DNA of 5,832 nt from Psychrilyobacter sp. (lineage in GTDB: Bacteria; Fusobacteriota; Fusobacteriia; Fusobacteriales; Fusobacteriaceae). Where the stretch lies: positions 1 to 5,832 of the forward strand of contig JAUXGP010000118.1 of assembly GCA_030621995.1 (NCBI GenBank). The letters run 5' to 3'. The notes under the pieces were generated by a model. The model saw only the letters and a program-made list of their open reading frames with translations, ran no database searches and was not told where the DNA came from. This document shows, one piece after another, positions 1-5,832 of this stretch (positions within the stretch are counted from its first letter, which is position 1; every line of letters begins with the position of its first letter). The position numbers were made by a program, and so were the translations under genes.

Positions 1-947
1 GCACTCTTAGCCATATTTAATTCTGTCTCGGAAAAATCAACCGGTTTCCTGTAGTGAGATGAAAGCATAAAGAACCTCACAACCTTCCCCTCATACTCCT
101 CTAAGATCTCACGAAGAAGGAAGAAATTTCCCTTTGATTTAGACATCTTTTCCCCTTTGATATTGATATAACCATTATGAATCCAGTATCTGGCGTAGTC
201 TCCACCGTAAGAACACTTGGATTGAGCTATCTCATTTTCATGATGCGGGAATATAAGATCCTGTCCCCCGCCATGGATATCAAATGATGCTCCTAAATAT
301 TTTTCACTCATGGCACTACACTCGATATGCCAGCCTGGTCTGCCTTTCCCCCAAGGTGATCCCCAAGAAAGTTCCCCATCTTTTGCTGATTTCCAAAGAG
401 CAAAATCCACAGATGATTTTTTTATATCGGTAACTTCTACCCTGGCTCCAGCTTTTAAATCTTCGATCTTTTGACCGGACAGTTCACCATAGTTCTCTTT
501 ATACTTTTCTACATCAAAATATACATCCCCGTGAGATTCGTAGGCATACCCTTTGCTTTCCAAGATCTTGATAGATTTTATCATCTCTTTGATGTGGTCG
601 GTAGCCTTAGGTCTTATCATCCCCTCTTCCTTCAGGTTCACTTTTTTTGTATCTTCCAGATAAGCACCGATATATTTATCGGCTATATCCTTCACTGTTA
701 CCCCTTCAGCATTGGCTTTTTCTATCATCTTGTCATCTACATCGGTAAAATTTTGTACATATGTAACTTTATAATCTCTATATTCCAGGTATCTTCTCAC
801 TGTATCAAAGAAGATGGCAGGTCTTGCGTTTCCTATATGGATATAGTTGTATACTGTCGGGCCACAAACATACATCTTCACCTTACCGGGTTCTATAGGA
901 ATAAATTCTTCTAATTTTTTAGTGAGTGTATTGTGTATCTTAATCAT
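1..947 (-). CDS. cysS: Cysteine--tRNA ligase (cysteinyl-tRNA synthetase), C-terminus beyond the left edge
   Basis: This class I aminoacyl-tRNA synthetase charges tRNA-Cys with cysteine using ATP, in the cytoplasm. The first 315 codons are visible and the frame is open to the window edge; the family is usually about 460-470 residues, so roughly the last third (anticodon-binding part) is outside. Visible signatures are the N-terminal [20 protein letters not shown] block (residues 24-43) with the HIGH-type motif as HIGN at 37-40, the NFTDVDDK block at 66-73, [10 protein letters not shown] around 202-211, and KMSKS at 267-271. The four zinc ligands known from E. coli CysRS (Cys28, Cys209, His234, Glu238) align with C28, C210, H235 and E239, so the active site looks intact. 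The start is the ATG at 947, preceded by a GGAGGG site. It overlaps the stop of the upstream membrane-protein gene by 8 bases, which suggests translational coupling. The function call is very secure. Confidence 0.98.
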   Translation of the reverse strand, partial: MIKIHNTLTKKLEEFIPIEPGKVKMYVCGPTVYNYIHIGNARPAIFFDTVRRYLEYRDYKVTYVQNFTDVDDKMIEKANAEGVTVKDIADKYIGAYLEDTKKVNLKEEGMIRPKATDHIKEMIKSIKILESKGYAYESHGDVYFDVEKYKENYGELSGQKIEDLKAGARVEVTDIKKSSVDFALWKSAKDGELSWGSPWGKGRPGWHIECSAMSEKYLGASFDIHGGGQDLIFPHHENEIAQSKCSYGGDYARYWIHNGYINIKGEKMSKSKGNFFLLREILEEYEGKVVRFFMLSSHYRKPVDFSETELNMAKS

Positions 948-2208
948 TTTTTTCTCCCTCCATCCTGTTGTATATTTCAAGGAGCTCCCCGTCCGTTATG
1001 GTAGCTCTTATCTTTATCTTGTTTTTTTCTACTTTTCCTCCCATATCCATATATATATCTTTTAATATTGGATTGTATAAACCTAAATTTAAAGATATAT
1101 TTATAAATTCATCTTCTTTGGGAGTTATTGACCCTTCCGACATGATTCCGTTATAGTAGATAACATTGTCTTTTATCTCTATTATTTTCCCATCACCCAG
1201 GAGATATTTGTCTCCCTCTTTTTTTGCAAAGATCTCTATCAGCTTCTTAAAGTCTTTTATCTCCTTTACAGGCAGGATCATTTGATTTTTCACATAGTCA
1301 TAGACCACTTCTCCATCCACTTTATCCATATAGTCTTCAAAGTCTTTTCCTGTAAACATCTTCGTCAGGGATAACATTGAGTTTATTTCCGGGTTTATAT
1401 TTCCCCTCATAAATGTAGTCAGACCTTTAAAATCAGTATTAGTGATATAGATCTTGTCCCTTCCCATATATTTATCAAATTTTCTATCCTTTTGTTCTAT
1501 CCCGTTAAAATATTTTGAGAATTCTAAATCACCGTAGAGATAACCATTCAGAGAGAGTTCATTCTTTTCATAGTCTAAATTTATCTTTACAGCATCCAGC
1601 CCTTGAGCTAATCCATCTAGATCTATTACTGCTTCTCCCAAGGTATCCCCTTTCATCTTAGAGGATATATTTTTATTTATCTCTTTTTTTATGACCAATC
1701 TCATATAGTCAGATAGTTTCATCACATCATCCGATATAAAATAATATCCCTTGTAGTTGGTCATATAGATTTTTTTGTCTACATCATATTCTTCTTCCAG
1801 TTGTTTTTGATAGACCTCTTTCAGAGAAAAATAGTTTTTCCCCAGATCATCAAAATATTCCCCTTGTTTAAATTTAGCGACAGGATATAACCATCCTATG
1901 TTTACAACGATTATTTCCTTATCTTCTTGCCTGTTTTCATCGTTAGAATCATTGTAATAGATAAGGTCTAATCCCTTTATATATTTCATCCACTTTTTAG
2001 CCTCTTTAAGGTCTGTTTGGGCAGCTTTTTCATAGAGCTCATAGTAGGTATTTACTTTTTTACTGTTCAGGTCTCCAATAGATATCACTGCCTTACTTTC
2101 CTTTACTATCAGCCTCTCGTGGGACAGTTGAAAAGTAAACAGATAAAAAACCAACAATATTACTGCTAAAACTACTGCTCCTATTATATTCTTTAAAATT
2201 TTATTCAT
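940..2208 (-). CDS. Uncharacterised membrane-anchored protein, 422 residues
   Basis: I do not recognise the family. The protein has a short basic N-terminus (K3, K6), one hydrophobic segment at about residues 8-26 ([19 protein letters not shown]), then about 395 hydrophilic residues rich in Lys, Asp, Glu and Tyr. No lipobox cysteine is present and the 422-residue form has no cysteine at all, so I infer a signal anchor with the large domain outside the cytoplasmic membrane. The C-terminal half alternates short hydrophobic and charged stretches (for example around [19 protein letters not shown]), suggesting a beta-rich fold. I see no catalytic motif. An in-frame ATG at 2268 would give 442 residues, but the ATG at 2208 is preferred: it has an AGGAGGGG site 7 bases upstream, places the basic and hydrophobic signal at the true N-terminus, and leaves out the only two cysteines. 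The gene follows the amidase after 106 bases and overlaps cysS by 8 bases. It is confidently a gene; its role is unknown. Confidence 0.9.
   Translation of the reverse strand: MNKILKNIIGAVVLAVILLVFYLFTFQLSHERLIVKESKAVISIGDLNSKKVNTYYELYEKAAQTDLKEAKKWMKYIKGLDLIYYNDSNDENRQEDKEIIVVNIGWLYPVAKFKQGEYFDDLGKNYFSLKEVYQKQLEEEYDVDKKIYMTNYKGYYFISDDVMKLSDYMRLVIKKEINKNISSKMKGDTLGEAVIDLDGLAQGLDAVKINLDYEKNELSLNGYLYGDLEFSKYFNGIEQKDRKFDKYMGRDKIYITNTDFKGLTTFMRGNINPEINSMLSLTKMFTGKDFEDYMDKVDGEVVYDYVKNQMILPVKEIKDFKKLIEIFAKKEGDKYLLGDGKIIEIKDNVIYYNGIMSEGSITPKEDEFINISLNLGLYNPILKDIYMDMGGKVEKNKIKIRATITDGELLEIYNRMEGEKND
956..961 (-). promoter_or_regulatory. Ribosome binding site of cysS
   Basis: GGAGGG lies 8 bases upstream of the cysS ATG, followed by GA and a run of A residues. 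It sits inside the last codons of the upstream gene, so ribosomes finishing that gene pass over it. This supports the chosen cysS start and coupled translation of the two genes. Confidence 0.85.
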
Positions 2209-2215
2209 AATATAA

Positions 2216-2223
2216 CCCCTCCT
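2216..2223 (-). promoter_or_regulatory. Ribosome binding site deciding the start of the membrane protein
   Basis: AGGAGGGG lies 7 bases (TTATATT) before the ATG at 2208 and is a near-perfect Shine-Dalgarno match. The competing ATG at 2268 has only a weaker AAAGGGG 6 bases upstream, which is itself part of a palindromic repeat. This favours the 422-residue product. Confidence 0.85.
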
Positions 2224-2224
2224 A

Positions 2225-2237
2225 TGTGCTTCGCACA
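2225..2237 (-). repeat. Short perfect hairpin abutting the ribosome binding site
   Basis: On the coding strand this reads TGTGC-GAA-GCACA: a perfect 5-base-pair stem with a 3-base loop. It ends one base before the AGGAGGGG site of the membrane-protein gene. No T-run follows, so it is not a rho-independent terminator. It could influence ribosome access, or be a fragment of a palindromic intergenic element; the sequence alone does not tell which. Confidence 0.5.
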
Positions 2238-2257
2238 AACCAATAACTTGTAAGTAC

Positions 2258-2277
2258 GGGCAATTCATGAATTACCC
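2258..2277. repeat. 20-base imperfect palindrome between amidase and membrane-protein genes
   Basis: The core AATTCATGAATT (2262-2273) is a perfect 12-base palindrome. It is flanked by one mismatched pair (C at 2261, A at 2274) and then by GGG (2258-2260) matched with CCC (2275-2277). Flanking bases on both sides resemble the GTA(G)GGGC...GCCC(C)TAC ends of short palindromic intergenic repeats that I recall from several bacterial genomes; that likeness is from memory. No T-tract follows on either strand, so a terminator is unlikely. The CATG centre creates the in-frame upstream ATG at 2268. Confidence 0.6.
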
Positions 2278-2314
2278 CTTTGTAAATTCGCAACCATTTT
2301 GATTAAATTATTAA

Positions 2315-3130
2315 TTATCCAATTATCTTCTCTAAACTTCTCATGACTAATTCTGGTTTTTCATCTCTCATTACAGGATTATTTATCCTGGCTCTCCTCA
2401 GATTCCTCTTATCTAAATCCACTACTATCATATCCTCTTCAAAACCTTTAGCTTCACCTAAAATATCCCCGTTGGGAGAGTATACCCTGGATCCGCCAAA
2501 GAAATTTACTCCATCTTCATACCCCACCCTGTGGGCAAAGATATAAAAACTTGTGAGTAATTTAGAATAGGTTTTCATCATCTCATCCCAGGTTTGATTA
2601 GAAGACAGTTTTGCCCCCTGAGCTCCCCTTGAGGGACTGTTTACCAAGGTAAATATATAGTCAGCTCCGTCCATACTGAGTAAATAAGGGTTCGACAGGT
2701 GCCATGCATCTTCGCAGATCAAGATACCGAATCTGCCAAATTTTGTATCAAATGCTTTTACCTCGTTCCCGGATTTTAGATATCTTCCCTCATCGAAAAG
2801 ACCATAGGTCGGCAGATATATCTTTCTGTGGGTATGCTGTAATTTTCCGTTCTCTAAATAGAAGGCAGAATTATAGTAATAGTAATCCCTGCTCTCCTCA
2901 ATCCCGCCGAATAAGATACTTATCTTTTTACTCAGCTCATAAAATTCTACGGGGATTCCCGCTACATCAAAGGTTAACTCCTCCAATAAATACCCTGTCA
3001 GAGATAATTCCGGAAAAACCACTAGTTCCACTCCTTTTTCTATAGCACCTTCTATATATGTTATCATTTTTACCTTATTTTTTTCTACATTCCCAAGTGT
3101 GGGATTTATTTGTGCTACCGCTAATTTCAT
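2315..3130 (-). CDS. Nitrilase-superfamily carbon-nitrogen hydrolase, NadE-glutaminase-like, standalone
   Basis: This 271-residue enzyme belongs to the nitrilase superfamily, whose members hydrolyse amide or nitrile C-N bonds with a Glu-Lys-Cys triad. The triad is visible as E41 (in VVFPELSLTGY), K103 (in HRKIYLPTYGLFDEGRYLKSG) and C139 (in GILICEDAWH). The K103 block with YGLFDEGRY and the ICEDxW form of the nucleophile elbow resemble the glutaminase domain of glutamine-dependent NAD synthetase more than the omega-amidase or N-carbamoylase branches. The length matches a lone hydrolase domain; no ATP-dependent synthetase domain follows, so it is not a full NadE. The true substrate cannot be read from the sequence. 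The start is the ATG at 3130 with a GAGGAG site 6 bases upstream; a TTG at 3166 would add 12 residues read from a hairpin element and is rejected. It follows ispD by 54 bases. The superfamily call is secure; the glutaminase idea is inference. Confidence 0.93.
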   Translation of the reverse strand: MKLAVAQINPTLGNVEKNKVKMITYIEGAIEKGVELVVFPELSLTGYLLEELTFDVAGIPVEFYELSKKISILFGGIEESRDYYYYNSAFYLENGKLQHTHRKIYLPTYGLFDEGRYLKSGNEVKAFDTKFGRFGILICEDAWHLSNPYLLSMDGADYIFTLVNSPSRGAQGAKLSSNQTWDEMMKTYSKLLTSFYIFAHRVGYEDGVNFFGGSRVYSPNGDILGEAKGFEEDMIVVDLDKRNLRRARINNPVMRDEKPELVMRSLEKIIG

Positions 3131-3136
3131 CTTAAT

Positions 3137-3142
3137 CTCCTC
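3137..3142 (-). promoter_or_regulatory. Ribosome binding site of the amidase gene
   Basis: GAGGAG lies 6 bases upstream of the ATG at 3130, within AGAGGAGATTAAG. It decides the start in favour of 3130 over the upstream TTG at 3166. Confidence 0.85.
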
Positions 3143-3155
3143 TTTTCTTAGACAA

Positions 3156-3174
3156 GGCAGCCACAAGAGCTGCC
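3156..3174 (-). repeat. Inverted repeat in the ispD-amidase gap
   Basis: On the coding strand GGCAGC (3174-3169) and GCTGCC (3161-3156) form a perfect 6-base-pair stem around the 7-base loop TCTTGTG. G-U pairs could extend it both inward and outward (GGGGCAGC against GCTGCCTT in RNA). It is preceded by TGTAG, giving TGTAGGGGCAGC, the look of one end of a short palindromic intergenic element. TTGTCTAAG follows, not a T-tract, so it is a poor terminator. It occupies most of the 54-base gap and lies 13 bases before the amidase ribosome binding site. Confidence 0.6.
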
Positions 3175-3184
3175 CCTACATAAT

Positions 3185-3892
3185 TCAAAATCTTTTTTCT
3201 TTAGAAAAAATCAACAGGTCTTCCGGTGTGGTTATCTTTATATTTTCATAACTTCCCATGAGAACGCCTACACATCCCCCCGCTTTTTCCACCAGGGAGG
3301 AGTCGTCTGTCCCCAAAAACTTTTGTTTTCTGGCTTCCTCATAACTTCTATGCAGGATCTCCCCTTTAAATACCTGAGGAGTCTGGGCAGCGAAGAGCAG
3401 ATCTCTTTTAGGAGTATCGGCTATCTTCCCATTTGAATCCACTACCTTTATGGTATCTTTTACAGGGACTCCTACAACTATACCATCTAAATCAGTTTCT
3501 TCCATCAGTTTAGTATAAGAATCCTCTATATATCTATCCTCTATAAAGGGTCTCACCCCATCCTGAACTCCTATTATACTATCTTTCGGAATCTGCTGTA
3601 ATGCATTATAGATAGAATCCTGCCGCTCGATTCCGCCGCTAACTACATCTATCACCTTGGTTATTTTAAAAGTTCTGCACATCTTCTTAACTTCCGATAT
3701 ATATTCTTTGTTGGTAACAACTACAATTCCTGTCACCCTATGATTTTTTTCAATCACTTCCAGAGTCTTGATAAATATCGGTTTTCCGTCGACCTCTAAA
3801 AACTGCTTAGGGTAGGAGAGCCCCATCCTCTTTCCAACTCCTGCTGCAGCTACTATATAATAATAATCTATTTCAACGTTACTACTGTGCAT
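3185..3892 (-). CDS. ispD: 2-C-methyl-D-erythritol 4-phosphate cytidylyltransferase
   Basis: IspD joins CTP and methylerythritol 4-phosphate to give CDP-methylerythritol and pyrophosphate, the third step of the non-mevalonate isoprenoid pathway, in the cytoplasm. The 235-residue length is normal. Visible motifs are the CTP-binding loop AAAGVGKRMG (15-24) with K29 in PKQF, SGGIERQDSIYNAL (85-98), QDGVRPF (110-116), PVKDTIK (143-149), R163 followed by AAQTPQVF (168-175), TDDSSLVE (195-202) and K219 in NIKITTPEDL. K29, R163 and K219 match the E. coli catalytic or binding residues K27, R157 and K213. The usual HDAARP motif appears as QDGVRP, keeping the Asp and Arg. The ATG at 3892 is the only usable start; it lies 25 bases inside the end of mutS2, with an AAGGTGG-type site upstream, so it is probably coupled to mutS2. 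No ispF or ispDF fusion is in view. Confidence 0.97.
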   Translation of the reverse strand: MHSSNVEIDYYYIVAAAGVGKRMGLSYPKQFLEVDGKPIFIKTLEVIEKNHRVTGIVVVTNKEYISEVKKMCRTFKITKVIDVVSGGIERQDSIYNALQQIPKDSIIGVQDGVRPFIEDRYIEDSYTKLMEETDLDGIVVGVPVKDTIKVVDSNGKIADTPKRDLLFAAQTPQVFKGEILHRSYEEARKQKFLGTDDSSLVEKAGGCVGVLMGSYENIKITTPEDLLIFSKEKRF

Positions 3893-5832
3893 CCCAGTCC
3901 ACCTTCATTCATATTTGCATCTCTAAAGCTGGCTACATATCTGCATGTTTTAAGGTATTCCTGGATTCCCTTTCTCAGTTGTCCTGTTCCCTTACCATGA
4001 ACCACTTGGATGTCACTGTATCCACTCAATGTAGCTCTATCCATATAGTTTTCCAGCTCATGGATTGCCTCTTCTACCATCTGACCCCTCAGATCGATCT
4101 TGTAGGTAGCACTGCTTCCTTTATGGCTGTGCATCTTAGTGTATGTTTTTTTCTTCTCTTCTTTCATTAGCCCGATATCTTCCAACGATACTACCATCTT
4201 TAGGATTCCAGCCTGTACTTGAGCTTGGTCCTTATTCATAAATAGACGCAGGATAATTGCATGCTGTTTTAAACTCTTTACAAAGACTTTGTCTCCTACT
4301 CCATAAGATATCTTTCTGATAACCTTTGGTTTCATCATCAGTTTTCTCTTTTTTTCCTCCACCATGGAGTTTCGGAGCATATTCAGACTTTTTTGAACAT
4401 CCTTTATCTCATCTTTTTTATGGTCTTCCCTCTGGATCTTATCAACCAGAGCTTTAGCCTTGGCCTGCATATTTTTCATCATCTGTTCCGATTCTTTATA
4501 TGCTTTTTCCAGTATTTCCTCTTTTTCTTTTTCCAGTGTTCTTACCTTTTCAGCATATCGGTCCTTTAGTTTTTCAGCCTCTAATTTTAAACTCTGCACT
4601 TCTTCGTTGGCTCTTTCCAATTCGTCCGATTGTTCCTTTATATTAGTGATCATTCCCTCTACTTTTTTATCCTCTTCACTGATATAACTTTTCGCTTTTT
4701 CAATTACCTCGGGCAGTATTCCCAGTCTTTTGGCAATGGTGAGAGCATTACTCTCCCCGGGAATTCCCATAAGTAATCTATATGTAGGAGACAGTGTTTC
4801 AGAATTAAATTCCATAGATGCAGTCTCTATACCGTCCTCGTTATACCCATGAGCTTTTACTTCACTATAATGGGTAGATACCATGGATTTACATTTTTTT
4901 TCTTTGAGATAATCTATCACTGCCATGGCAAATGCCGATCCCTCTATCGGGTCTGTTCCTGAACCCAGCTCGTCTAACAATACCAAACTTGCCTTGGTTA
5001 CTCCTACTAAGATACTTTGAATATTTTTTAAGTGTGCCGAGAAAGATGATAAATTCTGTTCGATACTCTGCTCATCACCTATATCAGCATAGACAGCACT
5101 AAAGTATCCAATATCTGTTTTATCACTGGCTGTAATCGGTATCCCGGATAATGTCATAACTGTCAGCAGTCCAGCTGTTTTTAAAGCTACTGTTTTACCT
5201 CCGGTATTTGGTCCGGTAATGAGTAAGGTATTGTAGTTTTTTCCCAATTCAAAAGTTAAAGGTACAACTTCTCTGGGGTTGATTAACGGATGTCTTCCTT
5301 CTATGATGGAAATATATTCCCTCTGATTTAATCTGGGGATTATACATTTATTATCCAGTCCATAACTGCATTTAGCATTTAAATAATCCAGCATTAAAAG
5401 AGCTTCTCCTACTTCTGTTACCCCCGCTAGATTAGTTCTGAGATTATCGGTAAGTCTCAGAAGGATCTTTCTGATCTCCTCCCTTTCCCTTACCTCCAAC
5501 TCTCTCATCTTATTATTCAATGAAACGACACTGATAGGCTCTATAAATACAGTCTGTCCGCTGGATGATCTGTCGTGTTCTATTCCCTTGATCTGTCCTT
5601 TAAAATCTGTTTTTACAGGTATTACGCTCCTGCCGTCCCTTACTGTTACTATCTTCTCTTGGATAGCCTTGGCATAGGCAGGGTTTGAGATCAGATCATC
5701 AAATTTTCTTTTGATATTGTTTTGAATTAAATTTTTACTATATCTAATGTCTCTCAGATCCAGTGAGGCTGTATCTTTGATTTGTTTTTGGTTGTCTATT
5801 ACTCCCTCGATCAATTCTTCTAACCCCTTATA
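3868..5832 (-). CDS. mutS2: Endonuclease MutS2 (MutS-like ATPase with Smr domain), N-terminus beyond the right edge
   Basis: MutS2 is a MutS-family ATPase that lacks the mismatch-recognition domain and carries a C-terminal Smr nuclease domain. In studied bacteria it suppresses homologous recombination or acts on stalled, collided ribosomes. Here 654 residues are visible and the frame is open to the edge; full MutS2 is usually about 780, so some 125-135 N-terminal residues are missing. Numbering from the edge: lever and clamp helices to about 190, Walker A GPNTGGKT at 207-214, Walker B LVLLDE ending at 288 followed by LGSGTDP, then STHYSEVKAHGY and GIPGESNAL of the ATPase, a charged coiled coil at about 385-495, a KOW-like segment (GVGDKVFV to VSLEDI) at about 507-550, and the Smr domain at about 575-654. 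The Smr domain has IDLRG (579-583) and HGKGTGQLR (612-620), so it looks catalytically complete. The stop overlaps the ispD start by 25 bases. An in-frame TTG at 5814 is not the real start because homologous sequence continues upstream of it. Confidence 0.97.
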   Translation of the reverse strand, partial: YKGLEELIEGVIDNQKQIKDTASLDLRDIRYSKNLIQNNIKRKFDDLISNPAYAKAIQEKIVTVRDGRSVIPVKTDFKGQIKGIEHDRSSSGQTVFIEPISVVSLNNKMRELEVREREEIRKILLRLTDNLRTNLAGVTEVGEALLMLDYLNAKCSYGLDNKCIIPRLNQREYISIIEGRHPLINPREVVPLTFELGKNYNTLLITGPNTGGKTVALKTAGLLTVMTLSGIPITASDKTDIGYFSAVYADIGDEQSIEQNLSSFSAHLKNIQSILVGVTKASLVLLDELGSGTDPIEGSAFAMAVIDYLKEKKCKSMVSTHYSEVKAHGYNEDGIETASMEFNSETLSPTYRLLMGIPGESNALTIAKRLGILPEVIEKAKSYISEEDKKVEGMITNIKEQSDELERANEEVQSLKLEAEKLKDRYAEKVRTLEKEKEEILEKAYKESEQMMKNMQAKAKALVDKIQREDHKKDEIKDVQKSLNMLRNSMVEEKKRKLMMKPKVIRKISYGVGDKVFVKSLKQHAIILRLFMNKDQAQVQAGILKMVVSLEDIGLMKEEKKKTYTKMHSHKGSSATYKIDLRGQMVEEAIHELENYMDRATLSGYSDIQVVHGKGTGQLRKGIQEYLKTCRYVASFRDANMNEGGLGCTVVTLK
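3899..3906 (-). promoter_or_regulatory. Ribosome binding site of ispD, inside mutS2
   Basis: GAAGGTGG lies 6 bases before the ispD ATG and within the last codons of mutS2. It is weaker than the GGAGG sites elsewhere in the window, which fits dependence on ribosomes arriving from mutS2. Confidence 0.55.

Noticed and set aside
471..914. A 147-codon open frame on the plus strand opposite cysS
   Set aside because: It is antisense to strongly conserved cysS sequence; its Phe/Ile/Tyr-rich content is what the complement of Lys/Glu-rich codons gives, and it resembles no protein.
2209..2268. N-terminal extension of the membrane protein from the ATG at 2268
   Set aside because: The ATG is the centre of a palindromic repeat with a weaker binding site, whereas the ATG at 2208 has an AGGAGGGG site and a proper basic-hydrophobic signal.
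2209..2314. Promoter or rho-independent terminator in the 106-base gap
   Set aside because: No -10/-35 pair with acceptable spacing stood out on the coding strand, and neither hairpin is followed by a T-run.
3131..3166. Amidase start at the TTG at 3166
   Set aside because: The added 12 residues would be read from a hairpin element; homologues begin near MKLAVAQINP and the ATG at 3130 has a good GAGGAG site.
3979..4687. Short plus-strand open frames opposite the mutS2 Smr and coiled-coil regions
   Set aside because: They lack ribosome binding sites and have Ser/Phe/Cys-rich content that only mirrors the Lys/Glu-rich coding strand of mutS2.
1..5832. Defence island, phage, transposon, CRISPR, riboswitch or tRNA gene
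   Set aside because: All but about 160 bases are covered by five uninterrupted minus-strand genes, four of them recognisable core or widespread families; no array, transposase, T-box-like leader before cysS, or tRNA fold was seen.

Overview
This window is an AT-rich stretch of bacterial chromosome. All five genes lie on the minus strand and are packed closely, so they read from the right edge to the left edge. The coding strand is rich in purines, the proteins are rich in Lys, Glu and Ile with many AGA and ATA codons, and nearly every start has a strong GGAGG-type ribosome binding site. This fits a low-GC anaerobe, with Fusobacteriota (Ilyobacter, Propionigenium or Fusobacterium type) as my first guess and Firmicutes second. 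That placement is inference from composition and protein character; no marker gene in the window settles it.

In transcription order the genes are: mutS2 (N-terminus cut off by the right edge; ATPase plus Smr nuclease domain); ispD (methylerythritol phosphate pathway), whose start overlaps the mutS2 stop by 25 bases; a standalone nitrilase-superfamily amidase that resembles the glutaminase half of NAD synthetase; a 422-residue unrecognised protein with one N-terminal membrane anchor; and cysS (cysteinyl-tRNA synthetase), whose start overlaps the preceding stop by 8 bases and whose C-terminus is cut off by the left edge. I see no rho-independent terminator and no convincing promoter between the genes, so this is probably one transcript or part of one.

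Only two gaps lack coding sequence: 54 bases between ispD and the amidase, and 106 bases between the amidase and the membrane protein. Each contains a short hairpin-forming inverted repeat, and the larger gap has two. These look like degenerate palindromic intergenic elements inserted into the operon. One supplies a misleading upstream ATG for the membrane protein; another sits directly against that gene's ribosome binding site.

Overall this is a housekeeping region (translation, isoprenoid precursors, ribosome or DNA maintenance) carrying two less understood passengers, the amidase and the anchored protein. I found no mobile element, CRISPR array, RNA gene, phage gene or evident new defence system. 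The points most worth following are the unknown membrane protein coupled to cysS, the standalone NadE-like amidase, and the intergenic palindromes.
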